Notes: generated by a model not told the origin, from the letters alone. DNA of 64,000 nucleotides from Amycolatopsis circi (GCF_003385235.1 NZ_PQIA01000030.1:1-64000); one strand, 5' to 3'. Shown: positions 8,274-17,433, counted from the stretch's first letter. Program-made: numbers and translations.

Positions 8274-8645
8274 CTACCGGTAGTTCCAGTTTGGGTCGTA
8301 GTCGGGGTGGGTGCACCATGCGCGGGCGAGGAGGAACGGGAGCCGGGTGTAGAGCGGGTCGGGCTGGTCGCGGTGCCAGCGGTTCGCTTGCCACACTTCG
8401 ATGAGTGAGCGGCGGCCTTCGAGGTCGCGGTATCCCTCGGGTACGGACGCTGTTGGTCCGGCTTCGTTGATGCGGGCGAGGGTGAACCGGGCGGCTGCGG
8501 CGAGGTCGTCGCCGGGGTCGTCGGGTTCTGGCGGTTCGCCTTCGTCGTCGACTCCGCTGGCTTTTCGCCCGCTGGGGAGCGTGAGACCGTTTTTGATGGT
8601 GGTGTTGGCGAGCAACTGCCGGACTGCGTCGTCTTGATCGTCCAC
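8274..8645 (-). CDS. DUF6221-like phage protein
   Basis: A 123-residue acidic protein. The ending LPFLLARAWCTHPDYDPNW is very close to the conserved C-terminal 'ALPYADHPDYxxxW' of DUF6221 proteins, which are common in actinomycete genomes and phages and have no known function. It is convergent with the GNAT-like gene, six bases apart. The first ATG is taken. Confidence 0.6.
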   Translation of the reverse strand: MDDQDDAVRQLLANTTIKNGLTLPSGRKASGVDDEGEPPEPDDPGDDLAAAARFTLARINEAGPTASVPEGYRDLEGRRSLIEVWQANRWHRDQPDPLYTRLPFLLARAWCTHPDYDPNWNYR

Positions 8646-8700
8646 CGGGCCGATCGTGCCAGTCAGCCCGGTGGACGCGCATCAGCTCAAGGCGTGAACC

Positions 8701-9162
8701 TTATGGTCGCTCGCCCCGTTTTGAAGGGCGAGGATCGATGAGTTTCCAGAGCCACAGGATCAGTCTTCCGATCCGGTTGATCGGGTGCTCTGAGCCGATT
8801 TCAACTCGCGCGATGTTCTGGAACTTGTTCATCGGTGCTCGGAAATCGCCGATGGTGCCGCCATCGACCCAGTCTTCCAATCCTTCGGCTACATCGTTGA
8901 ACGCATTCGCAGCTCGACGACCGCCGAACATTTCGATACGACCGAGCGCCGTAAGAATCTCGCGGTATGCCTCGCGCCTGTTCTCATTCTCTGCGTACAG
9001 GATGCCAACCATGGCGGCAATCGCCGACGCATAGGCGTCTCGCTTCAGTTCATGCAACTTGGCACGCCGACCCTGCCAACTTGTAACAATTGGCACCACG
9101 AGTGTGCCGCTGAGCCCGATCCCAGCACCAATCAGTGCCGCACTAGCCGCGTCCACGAACAC
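8701..9162 (-). CDS. Membrane-anchored phage protein, unknown function
   Basis: A 153-residue protein. Residues 6-30 are hydrophobic (ALIGAGIGLSGTLVVPIVTSW) and form one membrane anchor. The remainder is a charged helical domain with ALGRIEMFGGRRAAN and a basic tail. The codon usage is less GC-biased than its neighbours, which may indicate later acquisition. It resembles the single-span helical hypothetical proteins seen as phage cargo. No function can be assigned. Confidence 0.65.
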   Translation of the reverse strand: MFVDAASAALIGAGIGLSGTLVVPIVTSWQGRRAKLHELKRDAYASAIAAMVGILYAENENRREAYREILTALGRIEMFGGRRAANAFNDVAEGLEDWVDGGTIGDFRAPMNKFQNIARVEIGSEHPINRIGRLILWLWKLIDPRPSKRGERP

Positions 9163-9260
9163 CTTCCAATGGCCAGATCCGTACCGATTGAAAGGTCAGT
9201 CGTTCTTCGTTGGCGCAACGTTACGTGCGTCTTCGCAGCGCCGTGGAGGTGATACCGGTT

Positions 9261-9569
9261 TCAGGCACGGTTGGTCTCCTCATCGCCGAACTCGCGGAAC
9301 GGTTTAGCTGTCGGCGAGGTCCAGAGGTAGCCGTTCCCAGCAGCCATGCCGGTCTCCATCACACGGACCACCTGAACCGGGTAGGTGTTTAGCCGGATCT
9401 TGGCCAGGATGGTCAGCGGCGGACGCTTCCGGTCTGATCCAGTGGCGGTCCAGATTGTTTGACGGACCGCGCATTCGGCGACGTGCGCGGCGTCGAGCGC
9501 GTCGACTCCGGCAGCGGTGACGAACACGGTGATCGCGACGCGGTGCTCAGGCAACGGTTCGTCAGCCAC
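9261..9569 (-). CDS. Small phage protein, function unknown
   Basis: A 102-residue protein (MADEPLPEHRVAITVFVTAA...). It has a beta-alpha-beta look with 'ITVFVTAAGVDALDAAHVAE' and no cysteines beyond one. Its start overlaps the next gene upstream by a few bases, so it is part of the early operon. No family is recognised. Confidence 0.65.
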   Translation of the reverse strand: MADEPLPEHRVAITVFVTAAGVDALDAAHVAECAVRQTIWTATGSDRKRPPLTILAKIRLNTYPVQVVRVMETGMAAGNGYLWTSPTAKPFREFGDEETNRA

Positions 9570-9741
9570 GGCCGGCCTCCTCGCCGCGCAGTTCCTTCCA
9601 CACCTCGGCCGTTAACCGCCGTTCGACGTACGCGCTGGTGTCGGTGTGCCGCCATGCACCGGCCGCGAGCCCGCATTTGCAGAACCCGGGGTCGCGATCG
9701 TCGGCGTCGTGCTGGTGCCGTTTGGCGTAGGTGTCAGCCAC
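9562..9741 (-). CDS. Small phage protein with paired cysteines
   Basis: A 59-residue protein starting at the GTG at 9741, eight bases after GGAGG. It has FCKCGL and a short basic C-terminus (VWKELRGEEAGRG). The start overlaps the end of the upstream gene and its end overlaps the next. Too short to assign. Confidence 0.6.
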   Translation of the reverse strand: MADTYAKRHQHDADDRDPGFCKCGLAAGAWRHTDTSAYVERRLTAEVWKELRGEEAGRG

Positions 9742-10432
9742 GGTCGCCCTCCTCCGGCTGGTGCTCGACGACCTGGCCGTGAGCGTGGTAGCGGAGGAAT
9801 CCGCTGACGGCCCAGGGCGTGACGACTCGTCCGCTTCCCACGCGCGGCATGTGCTTGAAGCACCAGAGCGTGTGCGTGCCAGGCGCAACCTCGAACGTCA
9901 TCACGTGGTCGGGCACGATCCAGCCGAGCAGCGTGCGCGGTGCGGGGGCGGGTTGAAGGGCGGTTGGCCCGCATGCCACGCCTTCGGGGTGGCAGTGGCC
10001 GGTGGCGTAGCAGTCCTCGCACGGGTAGCCGCTGGGAACGGTTCCCCCGCCGTTGCAAGCGGTGCAGCACCCCGGTTCCTCGCGGCCCGGCTCGCGGTCG
10101 AGGATGGCGCGGATGAGATCGAGCTTCACGAGCATGATCTCGGCGCCGTCCAGCACGGCGCGGATGTCCACGCGCAGCTTGTCGAGTTCGGCGCGGGTCT
10201 CCTCCCAGCCCTTCGCGTAACCGACGTCCCAACCGTTGTTGTAGCCCGTGTCGCGCGCGGCCTCGACGTCGCCGAGCTTCACGGCGTCGGCGGGCTGGTC
10301 GAGGATCATCATGATGACCTTCATCCGGCGCGCCGCCTCGGGGTGATGCCTGGCCACCGCCTCTGCGTAGCCACGGGCTTTGCGGACGTGCTCGCGCAGG
10401 TCTGGCACGCGCGGGGTGTCGGCGTCGGTCAT
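9734..10432 (-). CDS. Phage protein with DnaJ-type zinc-finger-like motif
   Basis: A 232-residue protein. The N-terminal half is helical and charged. A central CCTACNGGGTVPSGYPCEDC segment has CxxCxG spacing like the zinc fingers of DnaJ and TRAF-type phage proteins, and is followed by CYATGHC. The C-terminal part is unrecognised. The ATG at 10432 overlaps the methyltransferase stop as ATGA, so the two are coupled. An in-frame ATG at 10537 would run back through the methyltransferase gene and was rejected. Confidence 0.65.
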   Translation of the reverse strand: MTDADTPRVPDLREHVRKARGYAEAVARHHPEAARRMKVIMMILDQPADAVKLGDVEAARDTGYNNGWDVGYAKGWEETRAELDKLRVDIRAVLDGAEIMLVKLDLIRAILDREPGREEPGCCTACNGGGTVPSGYPCEDCYATGHCHPEGVACGPTALQPAPAPRTLLGWIVPDHVMTFEVAPGTHTLWCFKHMPRVGSGRVVTPWAVSGFLRYHAHGQVVEHQPEEGDRG

Positions 10433-11442
10433 GCTGCGCCTCCGAACAGGTCGGGTTGATCGGGTTGTGGGACCGTGACTTTCGTGGGGTCGGTGCCAGC
10501 GGCCCGTGCCCGCTCCTTCGGGTCGTTGGCCCGCCAAGTGGCGAGGCGGCAGTAATCCGCGGAGAGGTCGACGCTGAGACCGCGACGGCCGAGCATGGCC
10601 GCGACGAGAGCAGTCGTGCCAGTGCCGCCGAACGGGTCAAGTACCGTGCCACCGGGCGGGCACCAACCGGTGATCAGGCGGCGGGGCCATTCCATCGGGA
10701 ACGCCGCGTAGTGGTCGACCCCGAGCGAAGCAGGAGCGTTGAACGGCTGGGTCGGGATCTCCCAGACCGAGCCCGGGACACGACCGCGCGGGTTGACTGT
10801 GTCGAGCATCTTCCGGGCCTTCTGTCCGCCGCGCGGCTCACGACCCGCGCCGTTCGGCCGGGCATATCCGGACGCCGGCTCGCGAATGTCGTCGATCGCC
10901 GAGTAGTACCGCGGCTGCTTGGTCAGGTGCACCCAGTCCTCGTGCGATCGGCGCACGCGGTCGGTGACCGATTCGGGCAGGCTGTTCGGCTTGGCCCACA
11001 CGATCACGGCGCGGGCGATCAGGCCGAGTTCGTCGACGCACCGGATCCGGTAGCGCTCCGGCATCAGCATCAGCGACTTGTTCGGGATGCCGGTCCGCCG
11101 CGGGTCGGTCTGCCGCCACGTCGCGGCCGAATCGGATACGTGCCGGCGTCCGTTGATCCCGGTCTGCGTCTGCCCCTGCGCACCGGAGTACTTGTCACCC
11201 AGGTTGATGAAGACGCTGCCGTTCGGTTTGAGCACGCGAACCATCTCGCGGGTGCATTCGATGAGCGCGTCGACGAACTCGCTCGGCGAGGCCTCCGCGC
11301 CGAGCTGCCCGGTGTAGTGCTCGCCGCCGTCCCGATAGGACCGCAACCCGAAGTACGGCGGGGAGGTGACGACGAGGTCGACCGACTCGTCCGGCAACGG
11401 CAGCGACCGCGCGTCGGCTCGTAGGATCAGCGACTCAGCCAT
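10429..11442 (-). CDS. DNA methyltransferase, N4-cytosine/N6-adenine type (beta order)
   Basis: A 337-residue methyltransferase. The catalytic motif TSPPY lies at residues 26-30 and the AdoMet-binding DPFGGTGTT at 269-277, so the target-recognition region lies between them (beta-class order). TSPPY is typical of N4-cytosine enzymes but also occurs in N6-adenine ones. There is no restriction enzyme next to it, so it is an orphan phage methylase that may protect phage DNA from host restriction. The start at 11442 overlaps the upstream gene by eight bases. The longer in-frame extension to 11727 lacks a domain. Confidence 0.9.
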   Translation of the reverse strand: MAESLILRADARSLPLPDESVDLVVTSPPYFGLRSYRDGGEHYTGQLGAEASPSEFVDALIECTREMVRVLKPNGSVFINLGDKYSGAQGQTQTGINGRRHVSDSAATWRQTDPRRTGIPNKSLMLMPERYRIRCVDELGLIARAVIVWAKPNSLPESVTDRVRRSHEDWVHLTKQPRYYSAIDDIREPASGYARPNGAGREPRGGQKARKMLDTVNPRGRVPGSVWEIPTQPFNAPASLGVDHYAAFPMEWPRRLITGWCPPGGTVLDPFGGTGTTALVAAMLGRRGLSVDLSADYCRLATWRANDPKERARAAGTDPTKVTVPQPDQPDLFGGAA

Positions 11443-12451
11443 CGCGGTCCGGCTTCGTCTCGCTGGCCGGTTCCTCGCTGGCCGTGGGTGGCGGGCAGCC
11501 TGGGCCGCGCTCATGCGTCGGCACGGAGCCGCTGCGCCAGTTCCGGAACTGGCAGCTTTCGGAGCGGCACCAGATGTCCTGCGCTGGTTTCTCGTGGTCT
11601 TCGCTGATGCGGTAGGAGTCCGCTTCGACGTCCCAGCCGCTCGCCGGTTCCTCGCGGTCCGTGACGGGCTCGACGATGGCGCGAATACGCTCCAGCGCGC
11701 AGCCTTCGCACTCATCGAGGCAGTCACCCTCTTCGCCTTCGCCGTCGACCGTCACGTGGTGGATGACCTGCGCGGGATCGATGTCAGCCAGTTCGGCGCG
11801 CACCTGGTCGAGCTTCGCCAGAGCCTCGTCACGCTCGCGTTCGACGGTGACGACCCGTCGAGCCTGGTCGTTCTCCAACAGCGTCCACTCTTCGAGCTTC
11901 GCCTCCGCAGCCTCGGCGCGGGCGGACTGTTCGGCGAGCTTGTCGGCCAACGGCCGGGCTCCGGCGTTAGCGCGACGCATCCACTCGTTGCGGTCCAACT
12001 CGGCGGCGTCGGCCCGGTCGTGTTCGCGCCAGAACGCGCCGTACCAGCCGCACGGCGTTTCCGGGCCCGCATTCGGCCGCTCACTGGCGGGCAGCGTGAT
12101 CTCTTTGCCCTCAGCGACTTCCTGCCGCCACTGCCAGACCATTTCGCCCGCGCCGCCGTCCTCGAACATCTCGTCGAACCACCGCGTCAGCTCGTCAGCA
12201 CGGCACGGGTCCTGGCGGCGGATCGTCTCCAGCAGCGTCACGAGAGTGAAGAAATGGATCAGGTTCATTGACGATTGGTGCTGCTCCTCCTTGCTGCTGG
12301 ACAGGTCGTGCATACGGTCCCAGTTCCGTTGGAACCGTTCGAGCGAGTCCGCGATCACGGCTTGCGCCGTTCCGCCCGGCTGAGCGGGCCGCTCGCTGGC
12401 GTTCTCGAGCTGTTCAGGCATCTCGTTCCCCTCCTGGTCGTTCGTGGTCAT
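11435..12451 (-). CDS. Coiled-coil phage protein, unknown function
   Basis: A 338-residue acidic protein. Residues about 165-235 form a long coiled coil (AEQSARAEAAEAKLEEWTLL, then repeated E/R/K heptads). Two cysteine clusters follow (CLDECEGC and CRSESCQF). The start at 12451 is coupled to the upstream gene by an ATGA overlap and has GGAGG six bases before it. A second ATG at 12421 also has a strong GGAGGGG, so a slightly shorter form is possible. No known family. Confidence 0.6.
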   Translation of the reverse strand: MTTNDQEGNEMPEQLENASERPAQPGGTAQAVIADSLERFQRNWDRMHDLSSSKEEQHQSSMNLIHFFTLVTLLETIRRQDPCRADELTRWFDEMFEDGGAGEMVWQWRQEVAEGKEITLPASERPNAGPETPCGWYGAFWREHDRADAAELDRNEWMRRANAGARPLADKLAEQSARAEAAEAKLEEWTLLENDQARRVVTVERERDEALAKLDQVRAELADIDPAQVIHHVTVDGEGEEGDCLDECEGCALERIRAIVEPVTDREEPASGWDVEADSYRISEDHEKPAQDIWCRSESCQFRNWRSGSVPTHERGPGCPPPTASEEPASETKPDRDG

Positions 12452-13320
12452 GACGCCTCCGGAAGCAGTTGCGCGGCAAGCAGATCCAGCACGTCACCCA
12501 CCCGGTACCGCGGTGCACGACGACCGCGCGGTACCTCGTCGAGCAACGGGTCCTCCGACGCTGCATCCGAATGCGGCAGCAACCGGCCACGCGCCGCGTA
12601 GCCGCGGATCATCGACGCCGTAACAGGTTTGTCGTCCGGCCGATCCAGATACGTCGGCAGCGCCCGCGACAGTTCGGTCGCGGTCAGCAGTTGGTCCTCC
12701 ATCGCTTTGAGCATCCAGGCCCGCCGCTCCTGGATGTCCCACTCCCAGCCGCACGCGCACGCGACGAACGCCCGATCCGGCAGCCCGTACAGGTCCCGGT
12801 CGCAATGCTCAAGCGGCTCGCCGTTCTCATCGCCACCGACCATCAGATCCGCCGAGCAGATCCCGAGATACAAGCGATCACGCGGCCCCAGCACCGTGTT
12901 CCAGGCACGCTTCACCCGCGACGTGATCTCGTTGAACAGGTCCGCGGCATACGAGCAGCCAGCCATCCACGACGGGTGCCGCAACAGCCAGCGCGCCAAC
13001 GGCCACGGGTGAATCACGATGTCCAGCGGGGCACGGTCCACCGAGTAGTCGTTCCACAGGTTCTGCACCCAGCCGGCGAGGTTGTCGCGGAGGTCGTCTG
13101 CCACCTTCGACGCTCCGAGGTTCGATGGTGTCGAGGATTCGCTGCCACCGGTGACGAACCCGACGCCGCCGCGCTTCGTCTTGGCCTGACGGGTGATCGT
13201 GACGTCGAGTTCGGGGTACAGCCATTCGACTTCCCGCAACGCCTTGGTCAGGTCGTCGAGGCAGGTGCGGCACAGCGCGGTGTCGGTCGGGCGGCCACAG
13301 CCGGTGGCGCACGTGTTCAT
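12448..13320 (-). CDS. Zinc-ribbon and HTH phage protein
   Basis: A 290-residue protein of a kind common in actinophages. It has an N-terminal CATGCGRPTDTALCRTCL zinc ribbon. A middle part follows with a CACGWEW motif. The C-terminus is MerR-like: 'TASMIRGYAARGRLLPHS' followed by 'PRYRVGDVLDLL'. It probably binds DNA. It overlaps both neighbours by four bases. The exact role (regulation or replication) is unknown. Confidence 0.65.
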   Translation of the reverse strand: MNTCATGCGRPTDTALCRTCLDDLTKALREVEWLYPELDVTITRQAKTKRGGVGFVTGGSESSTPSNLGASKVADDLRDNLAGWVQNLWNDYSVDRAPLDIVIHPWPLARWLLRHPSWMAGCSYAADLFNEITSRVKRAWNTVLGPRDRLYLGICSADLMVGGDENGEPLEHCDRDLYGLPDRAFVACACGWEWDIQERRAWMLKAMEDQLLTATELSRALPTYLDRPDDKPVTASMIRGYAARGRLLPHSDAASEDPLLDEVPRGRRAPRYRVGDVLDLLAAQLLPEAS

Positions 13321-13538
13321 CGGCTCCTCCTCGCATCATCCACGGCGGAAACGTTCAGCGGCAACGGAATCTGGTCAGGGTCCTCCGGCCACGGGCCGCC
13401 CTCCCGAAACATTTGGCGACGTTCCCTGCGACGGTCGCCGATCTTGCGACGCCAGCACACCGGGCCGTAGCCGCGCCGCTTTGATGCTTCCGTTCGCAGC
13501 GGGCGGCCACACTTCGCGGCCTTGCAGCGGGCGGTCAT
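13317..13538 (-). CDS. DUF6011-like small zinc-finger protein
   Basis: A 73-residue basic protein. CKAAKCGRPLRTEASKRRG followed by GPVC has the C...CG..L....G.GP.C pattern of DUF6011 proteins. It lies immediately downstream of the cytosine methyltransferase with a four-base overlap. It probably binds nucleic acid. Confidence 0.65.
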   Translation of the reverse strand: MTARCKAAKCGRPLRTEASKRRGYGPVCWRRKIGDRRRERRQMFREGGPWPEDPDQIPLPLNVSAVDDARRSR

Positions 13539-15430
13539 GCGGCGTACTCCGCGCGATGCAGAATGGCGCGCAACCGGCCGCCGATCCAGGCACCGACGTT
13601 CGGGGAGACGGCGTTGCCGAACCCGTCCGTCTGCTCGCGGGCCGAGCCCCAGACGATGAAGCTTCCCTTGTAGCCGTAGCCCGGGAAGTCGACATCGAAT
13701 CCGCAGCCCGCGCCGATCTCGTGCGCAGCCATCATCCGGAAGAAGCAGTCCTCAAGGGACAGTTCGGCCAGAGCCGCGCGCCACTCGGCCGCCAGGATCG
13801 CGGTCGTGTCGCGCGCGGTGAGCGTGCCGAGCGGATCAGTCAGCGGGTGCGGCGCAGTCTCGCTGCCGGAGCTACCGTTCTGCTTGTACCAGCCGGAGAA
13901 CAGCAGCGACTGGCCACCGGACGACACCACCGTCCCGAGCGGGTCACTGACCGGATGAGCGCGATAGCCAGCCTCGTGAATCGCACCGTTGTTCTTGATC
14001 GTCCCGGCAGCCGTCAGCAATCCCGGCATCTGGTCGGACGTCACGGTCGGCATTGCTTCGGTGTGCACGGTCGGGACGGTGTTGCGCCGGAACGGCACCA
14101 CCCCGGCCGACAGCAGGCCGAGCGTCTCAGACCCGCCCTGAGTCGGCAGCGGTTCAGCCGCGGACCGAGGCGCGCCCTGGTAGTTGTCGACCGCGAGCAG
14201 GATCGCCTTCTCATGCGTCGAAGTCACGGTGTCCATCGGCCGCGTGATGTGCTGCCCGTCGCCGTTGTGCCGGTGCGCAGCAACGACCGCTCCGGTCGCG
14301 ATCGTGACATCGCCGGTAGACACGATCGCCGTCTCCTGCTGACTGGTCTGGGTCGACATCGGCTGCCACAGGTGCTTTTCCGTGCCATGCTCGGCTTTGG
14401 CGGGCATGAGCACCGCAGGGAAGTCCGCGAACTTCTGGCGGCACCGCTCGGCGCGAGCCATCGTCGCCGCGGCCAGCGGTCCAGTGCTGCCGTCGCGGTG
14501 CTTCTTGACCGGCTTGTCGCCGATCCGGGTGCCGAGTTTGGTGAGGTCGAGCGCAGCGACCGACGGCGTCATCGGCGGGACCACCGGGCGTCGGCAGGCC
14601 GGGCACGTGTAGTGGTACTGCTTGCCGTACCGCATCGAGCCGGTCGGCGGGACGCCTGTCTTCCACGTCCACACCGCCTGGACGATTGTGGAGCAGCGAT
14701 CGCACCAGGACTCCGGCCGGTGTTCCAGGTCGGGGGCCGGAAGCCGCTTGTCCCAGAATGCCCAGTAGCCGCGGTCCCGCGACTGTGGCACGCCGAAGAA
14801 CATGCTGTTGAGGTACAGCACCTTGTATTCGTAGCCGAGGTTCTTGAACTGCTGCAGCCACCACCGGTACGTCGAGCCGTCACCGACCTTCGGTCGGTCG
14901 ACCAGAGCCGGGCCCCACGAAGCTAGTTCGGTCGTGCACTCGACGAGGATCAGGCGCGGGTGGTGTTCGGCTGCGTAGTGCAGCACGCAGTTCGCGGTCG
15001 CGCGATCCCGCTCAGAGCGCGTGACCCGCGCGTCGAAGTCCGGGTCGTCGAGGTCGAACAAGCTCATGCCCTGCTCGTACGCCTTCTGCGTGTTCGCCTG
15101 CGAATGGTTCACGCAGCTCACGCCGGCGACAAGGATGTCCCCGGCCGGGAGGTCGCGCGCCGAGTGGTAGTCCGAGGCCTCCTTGTTGACGAGGTCGGCG
15201 ATCCAGTGCTCGGCGCCCGGGTGGTTCGCCTCGTGGACCTCGACTTTGTACTCGTTGTGGTTCGCGGCCATGATCGTGGTGAACCCGGCCATCTCGATGC
15301 CGCGGGTGAGTCCGCCGAAACCGGAGAACAGGTCGACCGCGACGAGGTCGTCGTGGCGGAACCGGCGGCGGCGTTTCGCCGGGCGGTGCGTTGCGGTGCG
15401 GCCTTCGAGGCGCGCAGCGGCGCGGCTCAT
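13535..15430 (-). CDS. DNA (cytosine-5) methyltransferase
   Basis: A 631-residue C5 methylase. Motif I is DLFSGFGGLTRG (from residue 33). The catalytic loop reads GVSCVNHSQ (Cys106) where most family members have G-x-PCQ. Motif VI is LVECTTE where ENV is usual. Motif VIII is VPQSRDRGYW. The end has GNAVSPNVGAWIG. A long central target-recognition region includes paired cysteines (CDRC, CPACRRP), probably a zinc site. Such divergent enzymes are known in actinophages. The ATG at 15430 overlaps the upstream stop. It likely protects phage DNA from host restriction. Confidence 0.88.
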   Translation of the reverse strand: MSRAAARLEGRTATHRPAKRRRRFRHDDLVAVDLFSGFGGLTRGIEMAGFTTIMAANHNEYKVEVHEANHPGAEHWIADLVNKEASDYHSARDLPAGDILVAGVSCVNHSQANTQKAYEQGMSLFDLDDPDFDARVTRSERDRATANCVLHYAAEHHPRLILVECTTELASWGPALVDRPKVGDGSTYRWWLQQFKNLGYEYKVLYLNSMFFGVPQSRDRGYWAFWDKRLPAPDLEHRPESWCDRCSTIVQAVWTWKTGVPPTGSMRYGKQYHYTCPACRRPVVPPMTPSVAALDLTKLGTRIGDKPVKKHRDGSTGPLAAATMARAERCRQKFADFPAVLMPAKAEHGTEKHLWQPMSTQTSQQETAIVSTGDVTIATGAVVAAHRHNGDGQHITRPMDTVTSTHEKAILLAVDNYQGAPRSAAEPLPTQGGSETLGLLSAGVVPFRRNTVPTVHTEAMPTVTSDQMPGLLTAAGTIKNNGAIHEAGYRAHPVSDPLGTVVSSGGQSLLFSGWYKQNGSSGSETAPHPLTDPLGTLTARDTTAILAAEWRAALAELSLEDCFFRMMAAHEIGAGCGFDVDFPGYGYKGSFIVWGSAREQTDGFGNAVSPNVGAWIGGRLRAILHRAEYAA

Positions 15431-15963
15431 TCCTTGCCTCCCAGCGGTCTCTGGCCAGTGAGCAGCGCGACCAGATCGGCGACCGTCCCGGTGACGTACT
15501 GGCGCGCCGGGTCCGCCGTGCCGACTCGCTTGTGGACGACGAAGCCGGCGATCGCGTCGTCGTTGCCGCGTTCGATCTCGGCTTCGGCGGTCCAGCCCGC
15601 AAGGTTGGTGCGGGCGACGTCTTTGCATTCGAGGACGATCCGGCCGCCGCCGGGTGCGCGGACGCCGCTGATGTCGCCGCGGTCTTTCCCGCCGTTGCGT
15701 GCACGGCGTTCGATGCGGTCGTCGACCTGGTCGGCGAGGTAGCCGGCGATGCTGGTCTCGAAGCGAGTACCGGCCGCCTTGGCTGAGGCGCGGTTTCGGG
15801 TCATGCTGCTGCTCGTTTCGGGTTCGGGGCGCGGCGCGCAGTAGCGGCATTCCGGTGGTTGCTCGGCTCGGACGGTGAGGCCGCGTTGCCCGCAGTCGGG
15901 GCATGGAAGCATCGGGGTCGGCGCGGGGCCGGGTCCGATGAGCGGCCTCGTCCGGACGGTCAT
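15427..15963 (-). CDS. PD-(D/E)XK nuclease-like (Holliday-junction-resolvase type) protein
   Basis: A 178-residue protein. An N-terminal CPDCG ... CRYC pair could form a zinc ribbon. The following domain shows 'GTRFETSIAGYLADQ', then DRGDISGV, then RIVLECKDV: the E / D / ExK layout of the Hjc/VRR-like PD-(D/E)XK fold. The ATG at 15963 overlaps the upstream stop (ATGA). A start at 15804 would drop the zinc ribbon and has no better ribosome site. It probably acts in phage DNA recombination or processing. Confidence 0.7.
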   Translation of the reverse strand: MTVRTRPLIGPGPAPTPMLPCPDCGQRGLTVRAEQPPECRYCAPRPEPETSSSMTRNRASAKAAGTRFETSIAGYLADQVDDRIERRARNGGKDRGDISGVRAPGGGRIVLECKDVARTNLAGWTAEAEIERGNDDAIAGFVVHKRVGTADPARQYVTGTVADLVALLTGQRPLGGKE

Positions 15964-16343
15964 GGCACGGTCTCGATGCAGCATGGTCCGGCGTATTGCT
16001 TGTCGCCGACGCGTTCGACGGTGTCGCCGGGGTGGTACTTCTCGTCGCACCGTGCGCACCGGCCGGGGTAGGACGCGGTGAAGATGGTCGGGCGTCCGTC
16101 GATGGTGGCGGGCCGCCGGTTGCCGCCGGGACGGCAGTGCGAGCATTGATCCTTCGGAAGCTCGGTGAGGCCACAGCGTTCGACGGTGGGTGCGGGTTCG
16201 GCCGCGCGGAGTCGGGCGGCGAGTTGTTCGATCTCGACGCGGTCGGCTGCGGTGAGCGGGATGATGCGGCCGGTGACGGCGTCGCGGCGCTGGTTGGTGC
16301 TGCGCCACTGCTTCTCGGCCCGCTCGTAGAACTGGTCGGTCAT
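15960..16343 (-). CDS. Phage protein with zinc-binding cysteine clusters
   Basis: A 127-residue protein. It contains CSHC in the middle and later CARCDEKYHPGDTVERVG, with a final CC, resembling a small rubredoxin-like zinc knuckle. It starts at the ATG at 16343, which overlaps the upstream stop. It is part of the early operon. The function is unknown. Confidence 0.6.
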   Translation of the reverse strand: MTDQFYERAEKQWRSTNQRRDAVTGRIIPLTAADRVEIEQLAARLRAAEPAPTVERCGLTELPKDQCSHCRPGGNRRPATIDGRPTIFTASYPGRCARCDEKYHPGDTVERVGDKQYAGPCCIETVP

Positions 16344-16633
16344 GAGATCACCTCGTCGAGGCTGCGCTTCAGCTGCATGTGAACCCAGCCGTCCTGATCG
16401 GGCCCGAACTCGGCGACGTAGCCGTGTTTCATCGCGATCCGGTCGGCCTGCGGGGCGCAGTCGGCGCGGATCATGTCGTTCCACGCGTCCGGGTAGGTGG
16501 CTTCGAGGCGGGTGTCGAGCGCGCCCATCGCCCAGCCGGCGACGTACGACTGGTCGTCGTGCGGGCCGCCTTTGCTGGTGACGGTGACGAACGGCATCAC
16601 CAGCCCGTATTCGGTTTCCTCGGGCTCGCTCAC
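16340..16633 (-). CDS. Small phage protein, function unknown
   Basis: A 97-residue acidic protein starting at the GTG at 16633, which has CAGGAGCACCAC upstream and overlaps the previous stop (GTGA). It contains 'YVAGWAMGALDTRLEATYPD', and reads as a compact alpha/beta protein. No family is recognised. Confidence 0.6.
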   Translation of the reverse strand: MSEPEETEYGLVMPFVTVTSKGGPHDDQSYVAGWAMGALDTRLEATYPDAWNDMIRADCAPQADRIAMKHGYVAEFGPDQDGWVHMQLKRSLDEVIS

Positions 16634-17433
16634 GTGGTGCTCCTGTGCAGGCTTTCGATGGTGGTCCAGGTCGGGCAGGGCGCGGTCGGCCAGTAGAGGG
16701 CGTCGCAGCCGTCTTCGTCGCAGCCGTCGACCTGCGCGCAGCCACGGCATTCGAGGCGCTTCTCGCCGTTGAGCTTGGGTGCGTGGTCGCGGATCAACGC
16801 GCGAACGACGCTGTTCTGCGGGATGTCCGGGATGGTCGCGAGGAGGTCGGCGTGCCTGGCGAGGACGAGTTGCCGTTCGATCTCTTCCCGTGCCTCGCGT
16901 TCCTCGGCGCGGGTGCGGCGCTCGGCGAGTTCTTCCGGCGTCGGGTTGAACATCTTCCGGATGATCTCCGCGCCACGGCCGGACGAGTCCGGGATGAACG
17001 CTTCAGGGTCGTCCCGCTGGTCGCCGAGCACGCGGAAGTTCGGGACGGAGACCTCAGCGACGGCGGGTCGCGGGTCAGCGATCGCGAGGACGTTGGGGAT
17101 GGTGGGCGGGTCGAAGTAGTACGGCCCGGACCGGCCGGGCGCGGCGTCGGTGTCGTCAGTCGGCCACTGCTCGACCGGCGGTGCGACCTCGCAGCCCTTG
17201 TGCATCCAGCCTTGCCCGGCGGCGGCGTGCGCCTGGCAGCCGACACCAGCGTCGATGCACGCGGGGCAGAGCAGACGCGGGTCGTCTTCGCCGCCGGGGA
17301 TGGTTTCGAGGTGCGTGGTGGCGGGTTCCTCGCGGCCGCTGAAGCCCTGCCCGCACGTGGCGCAGGTGCGCCACGCGTCACCGCGGACGACGGCGACAGC
17401 GTGCTGCAGTGAGCGGCGCAGCCCGGCGGTCAC
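16630..17433 (-). CDS. Phage protein with N- and C-terminal cysteine clusters
   Basis: A 267-residue protein. The N-terminal part has CATCGQGF and LLCPACIDAGVGC. The C-terminal part has CRGCAQVDGCDEDGCDALYW. Between them is a charged helix (EELAERRTRAEEREAREEIE). The GTG at 17433 overlaps the upstream stop. Two zinc-binding ends joined by a coil suggest a nucleic-acid-associated protein, but no family is recognised. Confidence 0.55.
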   Translation of the reverse strand: MTAGLRRSLQHAVAVVRGDAWRTCATCGQGFSGREEPATTHLETIPGGEDDPRLLCPACIDAGVGCQAHAAAGQGWMHKGCEVAPPVEQWPTDDTDAAPGRSGPYYFDPPTIPNVLAIADPRPAVAEVSVPNFRVLGDQRDDPEAFIPDSSGRGAEIIRKMFNPTPEELAERRTRAEEREAREEIERQLVLARHADLLATIPDIPQNSVVRALIRDHAPKLNGEKRLECRGCAQVDGCDEDGCDALYWPTAPCPTWTTIESLHRSTT

